A stretch of 64,000 nt of DNA. Origin: Pterobdella sp. o SKG-2022 (Eukaryota; Annelida; Clitellata; Hirudinida; Piscicolidae). The notes below the pieces were generated by a model. The model did not search any database. It was not told the DNA's origin and saw only the letters and a program-made list of their open reading frames with translations. The stretch covers positions 18,107,209-18,171,208 of the forward strand of contig OZ038321.1 of NCBI GenBank assembly GCA_964035795.1, in the 5' to 3' direction. The translations under genes and the position numbers were made by a program. Below, one piece after another: positions 23,413 through 36,400 of the stretch (within the stretch, counting starts at the first letter, position 1; each line of letters opens with the position of its first letter).

Positions 23413-26400
23413 GGTTTATATCAAAAAGATCTTTTCAAGTTTTTGCAAAACTGGATTTTCATTTTATTCTGCAAAATATTTTTTATAAGAGTTTTTAAAA
23501 TACCGTGCATAAGCTGTAAAAACATAATTAATATCGATAAGTAAAAATGCTAAAACAACATGTATATTTATTCAAAAAATAGTTCTGCTCGTATCGGCAG
23601 ACATATTACCAACGAGAATAAAATCTTCGAAAAGACTTTCTTAAAATTGCTCTTATGCATTCGATAAAATATGCATTATTAAAAATTATATAATTTTTTT
23701 TTAAAATATAAAATGAATTGGAATAACAATTTTTATAAGAAACTAATTGTTAGATGAAACCCCATGAAAATAATTTTTATTATATAAGCCAGGATTGATA
23801 ATGATTTTGATGAAGTGTTCATAAAACAGTTTCTCGGTGAACTACAAAATAGACTTGTTGTCAAAATTTTTGGAAGAATGTATGCTGAAACAATTTAGAT
23901 TTACAATTACTTAGTTCACATATTCTTAGAGTTTTGTCTGCAAATGAAAGAGAACCACTTCTAAAAATAACCTAGAAAGCTATAAAAATCGTTGAAAACA
24001 AACTATTTTGTTTAGGAATAAGTTGATTTTTCACGCATTTTACAGAATTGGTTCTTATCTACTAAAATAGATTTTAAAACATTTTGGTATTTTGAATATT
24101 ACCCACGATCAAATAATAATAATGTAAACAAATTATATAGCGCCTTTTGCGCATCGTTTAGAGGCGCTCAAACTTCAAATTGAACAAAGTTTTTTTATTT
24201 AAAGCATTTTTTCAAATAAATTTTTTTCAAAATTAAAATCTGATTTTTAAAAAATTAATTGGTTCATATTGTTCGGTCGTGTTGCGATATTAAAGAAATG
24301 TTTTTAAACATTAAATGTGCCTAAATTGAAAACATTGCTGTTTCTTAATTACCAGAAGTTTTATTCCTCACATGAAAATAAAACACATGAAATATTTTTT
24401 TACAGTAAACTTATACCATATGGAACTGTTAATCAGATAAGAAGTGTTTATTTTAAACCATAGCGAAGCGTGGAAATCAGGGAAGATTCAAGCGATGATT
24501 AAAAGAAACAGACTAGTGCGCCAGAAAAAATACATTGAAACGTAGTAAATAATCTCTTCCGTTTATTTATGTATTATTAACAAAGTTACTTAGTTCGTTG
24601 ACTCAAGACGAAAACCCCAAAACTGTAGTTTTTTTCTATGAGAAGATAACTTTAAGGCTTTATAACTGCTACGTTAAAATTATGGTGAAGTTTAATGCTC
24701 CAATTTTTCAGTCTTTCGGCATTCATTTCAAATTTATAACACTCATGTCAAAATCTCATGACGTTTTTTAGTTAATTAATTCTCAATCAATTCAAATCAA
24801 ACATTTTTAAATGCATAATAAGAAACTTTTTGTAGGTGGAACTCACATTATATAAAAACTTAACCCTTCAATCAAATGACAATTTTTGATGGGTGATAAC
24901 TTTTTCATTCAACAGTATGCTTTATGTTTAACGAACATTAAAAATTGCCGATCAATTTAATGCTTTTTGCCAAAAATTGCTCATAAGCAAACAGTACATG
25001 TTTGCTTTGAGATCAATCAAGCACTTTATGTTTAAAAATGGTTTCTAGTGAAATGATTTAAGCGATTAAAAATTACTTCAAGTCATTTTTGCTTGGAGTT
25101 ATTTTTATAAAATTGTTAAAAGTTTTTTGTTCAAATGTTCTCATACTTCAATGCTTTATATCACAAAAGAATCACATCTCCATTTATTACAAACATATTT
25201 TTATCTGTTTTTATAAAGCATTCATTATTGATGATGTTTGATGAGAAAATAAATCTCGGTTTGGAAGTTTTCAGTTTGAAAAAGTGATTTTTGACATTAA
25301 TTGTTGCGAAATGTTTCATTGTTTCTTAGTAACTAAATTTGAAGCTAAAAAATTTGAAATTGTGAGAAAAGTCTACAAACAAAACGTAACTCTGATAGTA
25401 GAGAAAAAGGAAACTTCAAAAAAGTTTATTATCAAAAGAAGCATGTTTCGCCGCATTTAAATGCCTATAATTTTTTCTGCATTCAGCTTTTACCATAATT
25501 TTAGTATATCTAAAATAGATTAATAAACGTATCAAAACATCTCGCTATTTTTTGTGAGCTAATGCTATTATTTTATGAACAATGAATTAAATAAAATACA
25601 GAAACTAAAATGAAATATTAAATTCTGAAATTCAACTTGAAAATTTTTGTGAAATCAGCGTTTACCTGTTAGTGAAAGTCATCATGCTGTTCACGCCTAG
25701 ATGATGTTTAAGTTACTCCAGAAAATACAGCGTTATTTCAACTTTTATATGATATTTTAAATAATTCTATAAGCTCTTTATTTTCTACTTTAATAATAGT
25801 TATCAAATTGATACTACAAAAAAAATAATTTATCTAAAAATATTTTTTCTCGAATAACTATTTACTTTTTTATTCTTTTAAAAACAATTCAATTCAAAAA
25901 GATATTTCAAAATCTAAATAAATTTTTCTATTGCATCTATGAAAGATGTGTCACTCATAAAATCTTTTTGTTTTTCACGAGTTTCAACTTTATATTTCAT
26001 AAACCTCTTACTAAACCAAAGCCATTCCTATTAATATATTCACTTTATGTACGCAAGCATACATGCGTGCGCAGAGTATACGAACTTGCCACATCCGTAA
26101 GATTGTGTATGCATATATTCATATGAAAACAATTTAGAATTAAACATACAATTATTTTTCCATCAAGCAACCAGATGCTTTGAAAAATTTTATTTCAATT
26201 TTTTATCAATTTTAAAATTGTTCTGTATGCTATGTTTATGCTATAAAAGCCTTTGAATTCTAGAGCAAACAAACGGCAAGACAAAAATTTCGAGTTAACT
26301 TCAAAGCTGGGATCAACTTAAAATAAACCTCCATGGCCATCCAGACATTGAAAAATGTGAAAAAAATAACAGTTTTTGAATTTTTCCATCAAATAACATT

Positions 26401-27132
26401 GTATCTAATCTAATTTCTACAATAAACCAGAGAAAAATATTTTTTGAATGTTATATCTTCACTCCGGCTTGCTTTTGACGTCTTCTTTTTTTTGTTTACT
26501 GCAAAAATTTACTAATAAACAAAAATTGTCTGAAATAAAAAAGTCTAATTGAAAACTCCAAAACTCCAGAGTCAAAAACTTGCGAACAAAAATTTGAAAA
26601 ACATAATTTTTCTATTGCATAAAGCTCTAGTTTTCAAAATCGTCATAACTGTCGCTGATGTTGAATTGTGTACGATAGCGTAATCTCAAATGAACTTTTT
26701 GCCTAACGTTCATAGTGTTTCGAGCAATACAAATGATTTGAGGCTTGAAAAAAAAACAAAAAGCTTGTCAATTTTATTATTCAACTTTAATGTTGATATA
26801 TTCAAATATGGATACTCTTCTGGTTCACTTTATTGGATTTCACAGTTTTTGATTATGAAAAATTGAAGGAGAAACAACTGTTAATTAGGGCTGAAAAAAA
26901 ATTAATTATTTTTTTTATTTCAATAAAATTATTGGTGTTACAAAAAAATTTCTTAATTAAAACTCACGTATCAATATAAAACATCAATCCTAAAAAGTAT
27001 CCTTAAAAAAATCTTGTATCAACACAACTCTTAATTCTCGAATTATAATTTTTAAAAATTAAATTTCTACCTATTCATTTTGATCTACAATTAGGTGCAA
27101 GAACACAAGATGTGACAGGGTAAATGGCTTAC

Positions 27133-27192
27133 CCTCATTTTTATGGCACTTGTTGATGATCCATCCTTCTCTATCACTAAATGTGTCCACTG
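27133..27192 (-). other. Candidate small exon, unidentified
   Basis: Minus strand: an acceptor-like AACTCAG at about 27193, then an open segment reading WTHLVIEKDGSSTSAIKM, then a strong donor-like GGTAAGCC. Base composition is richer in G and C than the surroundings. It lies upstream of the first Slo1 exon on the same strand. I could not join it to that exon without creating a frame problem, so it may be a 5' untranslated exon, part of another gene, or chance. Confidence 0.2.
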
Positions 27193-30100
27193 AGTTCGTT
27201 CTCGTGTGATAATTATTGTCATGATCAGAATAAAATAGAGAGAATAAAAAAACGAATATTATTACTAGTATAAAAAAAAAAGTTTTTTGATGGAAATAAA
27301 ATTATGCATTAATATTTGTTAAATTATGATAAAAACGATAAAAATATTTAACTTAGCATAATATAGAAACAATAAAATGAATAATTTATTTTTTCCAATT
27401 AATGATAATGACAAAACAGTTTATCATGTGCTTGTATGTAATGTATTGAGGAACATCATGATAATATTGCAGTTAGTGTTGCTTGTAGTCATTTGTATAA
27501 GTTATACTGGTTAGAATAACTTTTGTTATTTGAATAGCAAATTTAAAATATGTTGCTAAAATATAATGCTTAAGATATATTTTGAATTTCAAATCATAAT
27601 GGAAAGCAATGTATTCCTCACCAATGGTTTCCGAGATTTTAATATAGTCATACGCGGCAGGCATTTTAACTTTAAATTAATCATTTTTTTATCATTGCTC
27701 ATCATTTGCTTGACTTTTAATCACAAAACAACTCATATTTTTTTGCTCCATAAGCTGGTTAAAACCTTTTTAAATGTTAGTTTTTCTTTTCAGAATAAAA
27801 GATTTTTCAATAAATTGTTAAAAAAATTTTTTTTTCTACAATAGTGTAATGTACAGTTGTTTTTGAATAGCGCTTTTTAATGTTTCAAAGCGTTTACGCA
27901 AATTATCATTTGCTACAATACAGCGAAACCACATTGTAAAACAAGTGCTAACTGTTGACTTAACACGAAAACTTCAAATAATTGGTCTAATGCTTTAACA
28001 GCTAAGCTATACGGCTAACTGGTTTGCAAGACTTTGTCTTTTGCCACTAATGAGCCGTCTTCAAAACACTGATTTCGAAGTTTGGAATATGAAACTTTAA
28101 AAAAATCGAAAACAAACATTTTTTTAACTGAATAACATGAAGCTTTTAAAAGTTTTGCGAAACTAATCTCACATTATCAAGTGAAGTAGATTAATTTTAA
28201 AAACATACAAGGTATTATACATGTAAAAAGAGCAAAAATTTGAGTGATAATTGTTTTAACATTGAAGCAAAAATTTTGTTTGTCGGCCATTGATAGAATA
28301 AAATGGAAAATAAATGAGACTCAATAATTTTTAGAAAGTAAAAACTCAATTTTAACGGACTGTGTGGTTGCCAAGGAAATGGAAACAGTCCTGAACTAAT
28401 TTTTAACTTTTTTTTATGAGTAAAATAAAAATAAATTTTTGATAGCTTAAAGATGTTTTTTTAAATTAGTTTACTGAAAAAAACAGGTCTGGAAATTAAG
28501 AAACTTTTGAAAATTTGTGAAGGTTCTGTCATTACGCAGTTGAAAGAAGTCGTTCAACGTTATGAAATCATGAAAAAACCTCATTTTATCGATTAATAAA
28601 AAAACATAGACAATTGAAAAAAAAGAACTGAAAATAAGTGAAAAGAATTATTTTCAAATCATTTCATTAATAAGGCTTAAATGTATGAGTTTAACCTTTA
28701 ATAACATATATCGTAAGTATATCATTATGAGATACAATAGAAAATTGGTTTATAAAAAAACAAAAAAAATGTTTGTGTGATAAGGTTCCAAGCAGAAGTA
28801 GTCTAATTACTAGCTGCTTGGTGCTTTATAAGGGAAAAGCTGTGAGCCTGTCAATCTGTGTGCTCTTTTAATTTTAAAAATGTATTTATTTTTATTTGAT
28901 TTGAGATTTCAAATGTTTCATGATTTTTACAAGATTTAATTTAAAGCTTAACTACGAAAAAATTAAACAAAAACAAAAAATGAATAAATAAATTATTATT
29001 TGAAAAAAAATCTATATTTTTTTGAGATTTTAAGCTCTGTTTATTGGCTAAAATATACAATCTGCTACTTTTAATTTTTCTTTTAATCTTTGGTATGAGA
29101 AGTGTCTTTAAGAACATATTTTTCCAACAGTTAAATTATAATTGAAAATAACTTTCAAAATTTTCTTTTCAATGATGGATGTTTACCATTATTTTTTTTA
29201 TAAAAGAATTTGCTGGAAAAAATTCGAAGCTTCAAGTTCACCATTAAAAACATTCTTTTAAAAAGCTTTCAAAAGCTTACTAAAAAATTTTATTTATACT
29301 CTTCAAAGCACCACTTGGAGGTAGAAAAATAATTATCTGAATACAATATTTAAAAGTGACATTAATAACATAGAAATATTATAATGATTTTCTAAATGAT
29401 TCCAATTCATTTAAAGTTTAAGTTTTTCGTCATCAATAAAACCAGTTTCATTATCAGAAAACGGATTTCATGCTAAATGTCATGTTAGGGATAACTTGAA
29501 GCTGGTAGTGCCAGAACAAACAAATGAGTTTTTGATTACAAGCCTAGAAAACTAAATCACAGAAAATTTCATTCAAATGTTTAAACTACATAGTCTGCAA
29601 AATAGAATAGACTCACCAGTAATCGAAAAAAATGTATATTTATCGTTGCTTTTCGCACATTTCTTATAATCTAATTTAAATCTAACATCATCGATTATCA
29701 AAATAGAAGAGCTAAAAATTCTGAAGTAATGAATAATGTTAGGTTTTCTAAACAACAATAAAGTAAAGTTTTAAACAATCAAGAGCCGTATTAAAACTTT
29801 CAAAAAAAATGTGCATTTTTAAATTTTCAATAAAAACAGATTTCCCTTGTAACTGTACAAGCCATATGCAATAGGTGAGATGAAGTCCTTCCATGGAAGA
29901 TGTCATAAAACTCAAATAGTTATAATGGCTATTTAAAAGTGAGGTTTCACATGAATGGACAGCCAGCATTACAAGTGAAATAAAAATAAAAAACAGAAAA
30001 ATAATTTTATAGGTTGAAATTGTGAAGTTATAATGCTTTTTTTTGATCAGCTATAATTTTCAATAAATAGAATCTTATCGTGAAATCCTTTTGAATTGGA

Positions 30101-32101
30101 AACAGGCAGGAGATTCAGAGATCTATTGAATGTTTTTAACTAGAATATAAATGAAATGCCTGAAATTTTTAACGTTGTATCTACATAATTATAAATGCTA
30201 ATTGGTGTTACCTAAAAGCAAAAAAAGTATGTGACCGCCAGGCTAAGGGGTTTTGGTTGATTGAGAAATGAAAGGATTTTTAATCTTTTTATCTTGGTGC
30301 ATTGCACTTAGTTTTTTGTTTAAATTTTATCGAGGCTTTTATTTCTATCTCTTGAATATCTTAGCGAAAGTTTTAAACATTTGAAAAACCTGCATTTTTT
30401 CAAATGTTTCTTTATTTACCATCGACCGAACTCGAATTCGATTCCAAGTATCCAAACTCTTTTTATGCCGTTGTTAAATATTTAATAGAATTTCAAAGTA
30501 GTAGAAGTTTCATTCTTATATTTCAAACTTGCAAGCTTGCGAGAGAATATTTAATGGTATTGATAAGAATCTTTTTTGCTCAAATGCTTGAAGCGACCAT
30601 GTCAGAAATAAAAATTGCAGTTTTGAATTTTATAATTTTCGAAAGTAATATCAATTTTTAAAAATTTTTATGTTACAAACAAAAAACTAGAAAAACATTA
30701 TTATATAAGGATATTTTTGAATAGCGTCTTTTAAAAGGTTTTGCTTTCATTTGAACTATTAAAAACAGAAAAATATCTAATGGCGAGAGAAGCAAATAAT
30801 GCATGAAATTGTGATTTTTGAAAACATTTTACGAGGAGTAGTTTTTTTGAGATATTTTAACTGAATTAAATTATCAATTTTTTCATGAATCAAAGTACAA
30901 AAGAATGTTTTTTTAAAAGAAAATTTTTGATTATCGTCGGAAGAATAATGGAGAAGCCTGATTGTGTGGGAAGGTATGTAAGACTTACCCTTATATCTGA
31001 TGAAAGCAATGATGTTTTTAGGTAATTTAGTTTAGATATGATGAAAAAGTTTTCAATCAATTAACGCAGTTTTTATATTGTGTCGTATTTTTAGTTTTCT
31101 ATGTGGTAATTTGATTTTCAATAAAACTAGGGTGTGTTTCATCACTTTTTTGAAGATAGAAAAAAAAGTGTGTGAAATTTTTTTATTTTATTTATTTATT
31201 ATTATTTTTCGTTGTATGATGACATTTAAAAGATTTCTCTAAGTCATTATTTTTCCATAAAAACTACAAAAAAGTCAAGTATAATCATCACTCCACTTTG
31301 ACGTTTTTTGCATGAGACAAAAAATTTCTAAAAAGCGTTTATTTTGAAATTTAATTCATAATTTTTCAATTGATTATAATCTTGTTTAATTTTTTTTGAT
31401 TTTCATAATAACTTTTGTTCATTTCCAAAATAATTTTATTGGTTATTCTCAAGTTTATATGTAGTTCAATAACCACAATCTTGCCTTCTGGTCTACGATG
31501 GTCACATAAGAACAATCTGCTTGCAATAACAGATGCCACTTTTTGCAATAATTCATATCGATGGTAAAATATTTTTAAATAAAATTTTGTTTCTAAAAGA
31601 AACTGTTTTTTTAGTAATGTAGTAATCCTTTTTAAAACCTTTTGAAATTAACGAAGCTTTTGTAAAAAATTAATTCTATGATTTTTTTGATAATTTATTT
31701 TTTTAACACATATGAAACGGAAAATTTTTTTTAACGAAATTATTAAAGAAAGTAATTTGTAGTTTTATAATCAATTTATTGATTTTTGAAAATTCATTAT
31801 CATGAACTATTTCAAAAACAAGTAAATTTTAAAATTAGCCATTGAAATAATTTTCAAATCAAAGTTTTAACATTTTTACTCAAATTTAGTCAAAATAAGT
31901 TCAAAAGCTTAAAATGTTTCTTTGTTTGGCGACATTTTATTCATAAACTTAAGTTATAAACAAACTAAGGAAATCTTTTTTGTCATTTTTGGAAGTTTTG
32001 ATAAAAATGCCGTGCATTTAAAATATTAAGGAAAACAAAACTTCAAATTAACATTCAACTTTGTATAGTTAATTTATAACTAGCTTACAATTGTTAATAA
32101 A

Positions 32102-32155
32102 ATGACTTCTATGAATTGTAATTGTGAGTTTAAATATTGTTACGAGCAATGTTAG
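32102..32155 (+). promoter_or_regulatory. Upstream open reading frame before KAT6-like start
   Basis: An ATG at 32102 opens a 17-codon frame ending in TAG at 32153-32155, eight bases before the main ATG at 32163. Both ATGs sit in the same context, AAAATGACTTC. If the transcript begins upstream of 32102, this frame could lower translation of the main protein. No transcript start is known from the sequence. Confidence 0.4.
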
Positions 32156-32162
32156 ACGTAAA

Positions 32163-33417
32163 ATGACTTCGTCTTTGAAAAAAAAGAAATCAGTTGTGCC
32201 AAGCATCGATGCAAATTCGCTTGTAGATGAAGTTGTGCAATCGATTGTAAAAATTAAAAAACAAAAACAAAGACCTAATAGTGAGAGAATCCATTCTATG
32301 ATCCTCAAATCACATCCTGATTTAAATGTGCATTTTATAAACGAAAGCATAGAACTTGCAATCAAAGAAGGTCTTGTTGTTAATCATCTGCACAATGGAA
32401 TATATTCCTATAGAGTTGCTATTGGCAATGCTTCTCAACTTTCAGATAAAATAATTGATGATAAAAGCATAGAAGATGCTGTTAAAAGTTTGTTTTATGA
32501 GTCAGAGCATCAATATTCAGTGGATAAGTTAGAAGTACTAGTCAAGTGTCGATTCCCTCAAGGAAGTCTTTTCAACAGCAACCTGCACGTAGTTATTAGA
32601 AATACTTGTGCTGAATTAGTTGAAAGAGGCAGAATAAGCCATCTTAAAAACGTTTATAGAAGAAAAAATGTTGAGGAAATACAAGAGCAGCCAGTTATAG
32701 ATCAAAACATTGATGAAAAGAAATTTTTGAGAACTGAACCTTTTGAAGCACTCAAAAACTCATCTAGAGCTAACACACCAAAAAATGAAACAGTGGATAA
32801 AAAGTATCCATCAAACATGCAGAATAAAACTGATTCGTTATACAAAGATAGTAAATCAGATTTAAAATTAGAATGTAAAAATCTTAGCCTTAAACGAACT
32901 CATGATATTTCAGACCATAACTCTTCAGATGACTCCAATGATAAACCAAAGCGTAGAAAAACTCGAAGCTTGCAGTTATCTTTTTTATATGATAGTTTGT
33001 CCTCATTTTTTTCTGTAACTAGTTGTAAAAGATCCTGCACTATCAAAAAACCTTCTTATAACATGGATGAATATTCAAATGATTCAATAACTACTAGTAC
33101 TTCAGTAAAAACAGTGCCAAAAGTTTTAATGAAAAAAAATATTCAAACTAAAAAACCTCGAACTTCTTTAGTAAATAAAATTGAAAACACTTACTCAAAG
33201 CAAATCAAAACTCAAAGTTATAAGCCAGAATTTGATGCAAAAATTGATACACATTCAAAAATTAAAAATAAAAAGAAAAATTCAAACAAGAAAAAGTCAT
33301 GCACTTCTCCAAACTCAAGTCAACTAAATACTAACAACTCTTTGCTATCTGCTTCCAAGGTTTCTCACTATACAGATAATCACTTTAGTAGTGATACTGA
33401 ATCTCTTTCCGATAATG
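32163..33417 (+). CDS. KAT6: KAT6-like exon 1: paired winged helices and linker
   Basis: The first winged helix contains IVKIKKQKQRPNSERI, closely matching the SAMD1-like domain at the start of MOZ and MORF, which binds unmethylated CpG DNA in vertebrates. The second matches the H15-like helix (SIEDAVKSLFYESEHQYSVD, LVKCRF, VIRNTCAELVERGRI). A Lys/Ser/Asn-rich linker follows. FLYDSLSSFFS corresponds to the 'GLxxFFTPS' motif that in vertebrate KAT6 lies after the PHD fingers. Since one open exon spans from the winged helices to this motif, there is no room for PHD fingers. The exon stays open to a TAG at 33444-33446, but the donor AATG|GTTGGT at 33417 gives the phase needed by the next exon. 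Confidence 0.82.
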
Positions 33418-36400
33418 GTTGGTTGCAAGATATATTCAGCTTTTAGATTCATTTTATTTCAATTTTTGATTAAATATATAATTTTTAAAATTTTGTTTTG
33501 ACTATTAATGGAATAAATTATTTAATTTCTTATACTAATTATTACAAATTATTATTTTTAAATGATTTCATTAAACATAACATGTATTGGGAAAACTTAT
33601 ATTTATTTTCTATTTTAATTGAATGGGCCTTCTTGATAACTAAATAGTACAATTTTAATATAATGTAAAACTTATAAGTAAATGAGTTTGCTTTTCAAAG
33701 TTTATAATTTCAAGCTTATAGTTATGCTCACATCATCTTATTTATAATTTCAATATTTTCATATTATTCTTTTCTTTTATAATGCTTTCACATGTGGTGA
33801 TCTGTATCAAAGGTGCTTGATGTATGGTGTATTGAAAATGCTATCAAAAATATATAGAATTGGCTTTTGTATAAATGAGTTTAGAGTGATGTGATTGGAA
33901 CTCAAAAGTGTGAGAAAACCAAGTTATTATAAAGGAATAAAAGCTAAATGGTGGGTTTTTGGTTAAGCATCAGATTTGCAAAACCACTGTTTTAAAATAA
34001 AAATATAAATAGGTTCAAGGTTGGTGTGTGGAGTTGAAAGATAAAGATGTAATTACCTTCAAACATATTTTTAAACTATTTTGGACTCTTATTCTGGAAT
34101 AGTTGTATTGGCATTTATATACTACCTCTTAAAGTCTCTATGAGGTCCATTCTTTGACTTCATTTTCCACATCCAATAAACTCATATCTGTATTATCTAA
34201 GATTCTGTTTACAGTTTGGTTGTTTAGAAATATTTCAAAAAATCTGACATTTTTATAGTAATTTTTCTGTAGTCATTTTAATAGAATGCATCCATCAACT
34301 GCTTAGTTGACAAAAATAAGTATATCTAATTGTGAATATAATTTTTATTTAAATCTGAGATTGGTTTTCAAATAATGCAAATGTTTAAAATTTAAATCAA
34401 AACATTGACAGAAGAAAAAAACAGTCATAAACTAGTTGAGGCAATTGTTTCCAAAACAGATGAACAATTTTTCTCAAGACTACAATTTCCTGCAAACAAG
34501 GTAATCAGAATTTAAATAGGAATCAAAAAATTGTTCTGTGAATTCTCTCATTTAGCTTCTAATTGAACTTGATGAGTTTGAGGGAAATTCTAGAACAATA
34601 TTCAAAATTAATCTATGAGAATTTATCAATTATCATATATAATTATTAATAATTGCTTAAGGGTACATTGGAGAAAGGTAAGAAGATAGAAATAGCATTT
34701 GGACGGTACTTGCTTGCAACACCTAATGTGCATCTAGTCAACCCTCTGAAAGTCAAGTAATACAGCATTTCTTAATTAACATTGTAATTATATGTATTAG
34801 TATATTTCCCATGGTTTATCTACATTTTATCAAGTTTTAGGTTTTTTTAAACAAGTCAATATTATTTCGCCACTCAAACTGTTTTTTTCTTAACTGGAAT
34901 TTTGTCTTCATGTTTTTTAAACGATGATCACTTTTTGACATTGACAAGGCAAATGGCCCAAATGTGGGAACGACGGATTTTAATTCGATAATTTCAAGTT
35001 GAATGTTAGCTCAGGCTAGCAGTATTAAAATTTGACGCAAATAAATTGCTTATTTTATAAAGTATGCTGTAGTAGTGTAAATAATCTTTGCCAACTGTTG
35101 TCAACCCCAGCTACTGGGACAAGTACAGCAGTATAACCTAATTAGATTAAGTTTAATTAATTTTTTAGATCTTGAAATAAAGCATAAATGAAAAAAAAAT
35201 ATTGTCAAATAAACTAAAAAAATCTAAAAACTCATGAGGCATTATTGAATATTTATAAAAAGTTGCTTCAATTTGATTTTGTTTGTATTTTCATTGTTTT
35301 GTTTTATTCACGTTAGATGTGTTTTTTTTTTGCTGAATTGCTTAATATTTCAAATTTATAAAATAATTTTATTTCATCATCATGTTCAACTCAATGAAAT
35401 TTTTAGCTTTTTAAGAAATTATTCAAGTTTTGACGTAGTATTATAGCCTGAAACAATAGTATGTGAGACAAACACGAAGTATTTATTAAAGGAAATTCAC
35501 TAAGCCTTCCGTAAGAAAATCTTACATTTTTAAGATCATTCGTTATTAGATTTTCTTTTTTATTTCAAGATTTCTTCACGAAAAGCTTATTGAGTTTAGA
35601 TTAATAAATATTTTTTTTGTTTTACATACTATTTTAGTTTTATTCTGCCTTGAAACTATTTTTTAGTGCATATTGTTCAATTAATATGTTATTGCTTGAC
35701 AGGCATGGCAAACTAGTGATGTGTGAGTTTTGTCTCGAAACCCTAGACACGAACAGGTGTTTGGAAAGACATCTTGTAAGTTTTCACCATATTTTATTTT
35801 AAATAGAGTTTTTATGCAGTCAGTCATTTTTTTGAACAAATACGACAAAAATGTAATTCAGAAAACCAAATCGTTGCCATATATTTTTTTATTTAAAACA
35901 AAGATTTTCTATATATACTAAGCATCACAATTCCAAAATATCAACGTTTTTTTTACTATAAAGTTTTTCAAACTGATTGCGAATACAACTTAATATAAAT
36001 TTTTTAATTTTGAATGCAAATCTGAAAATTAGACAATTGATAATTTGTCTAATATCCTGTGGGTGGGTATTTAAAATATTTTAGTATTTCAAATTAAAAA
36101 AAAATTAAATATTTCTCAAAAATAATTACTTATAATATTCAAAATTCTTAGTTGATTATTCTTCAAACAAATATATACAATTTTATAACGTGAAATATAA
36201 CTTCAAAGACATTTAAATGTACTTATAAACAAGATTCAATAATTTTAAACGTCGATTCATGAAAGAATTTTAGTACATTTACTAAGCAAAATCAGCTATA
36301 ATAAGTAAACTTTTTTGCCAATGTTTTGTGATAAGGCTTAACTTATCAAAATTTATAGCTGATTTTGTTAAATAAATATACTAAAATTCTTTGATAAATC

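Larger units (their letters stand above)
23413..32162. other. 8.7-kb spacer between divergent Slo1 and KAT6-like genes
   Basis: The two flanking genes point away from each other, so the promoters of both should lie here, but I cannot place them by sequence. A possible small exon sits at about 27133-27192 on the minus strand. An imperfect hairpin lies at about 28780-28835. The open frames near 29573-29969, 30404-30661 and 31366-31548 lack splice context and known motifs. No tRNA or rRNA is visible. Confidence 0.5.

Noticed and set aside
31366..31548. Minus-strand frame reading VASVIASRLFLCDHRRPEGK
   Set aside because: Somewhat coding-like, but without a recognisable family, start context or paired exon; not enough to call a gene.
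32124..32162. Non-ATG extension of the KAT6-like open frame
   Set aside because: It begins without an ATG. The first ATG in frame is at 32163, just before the winged helix.
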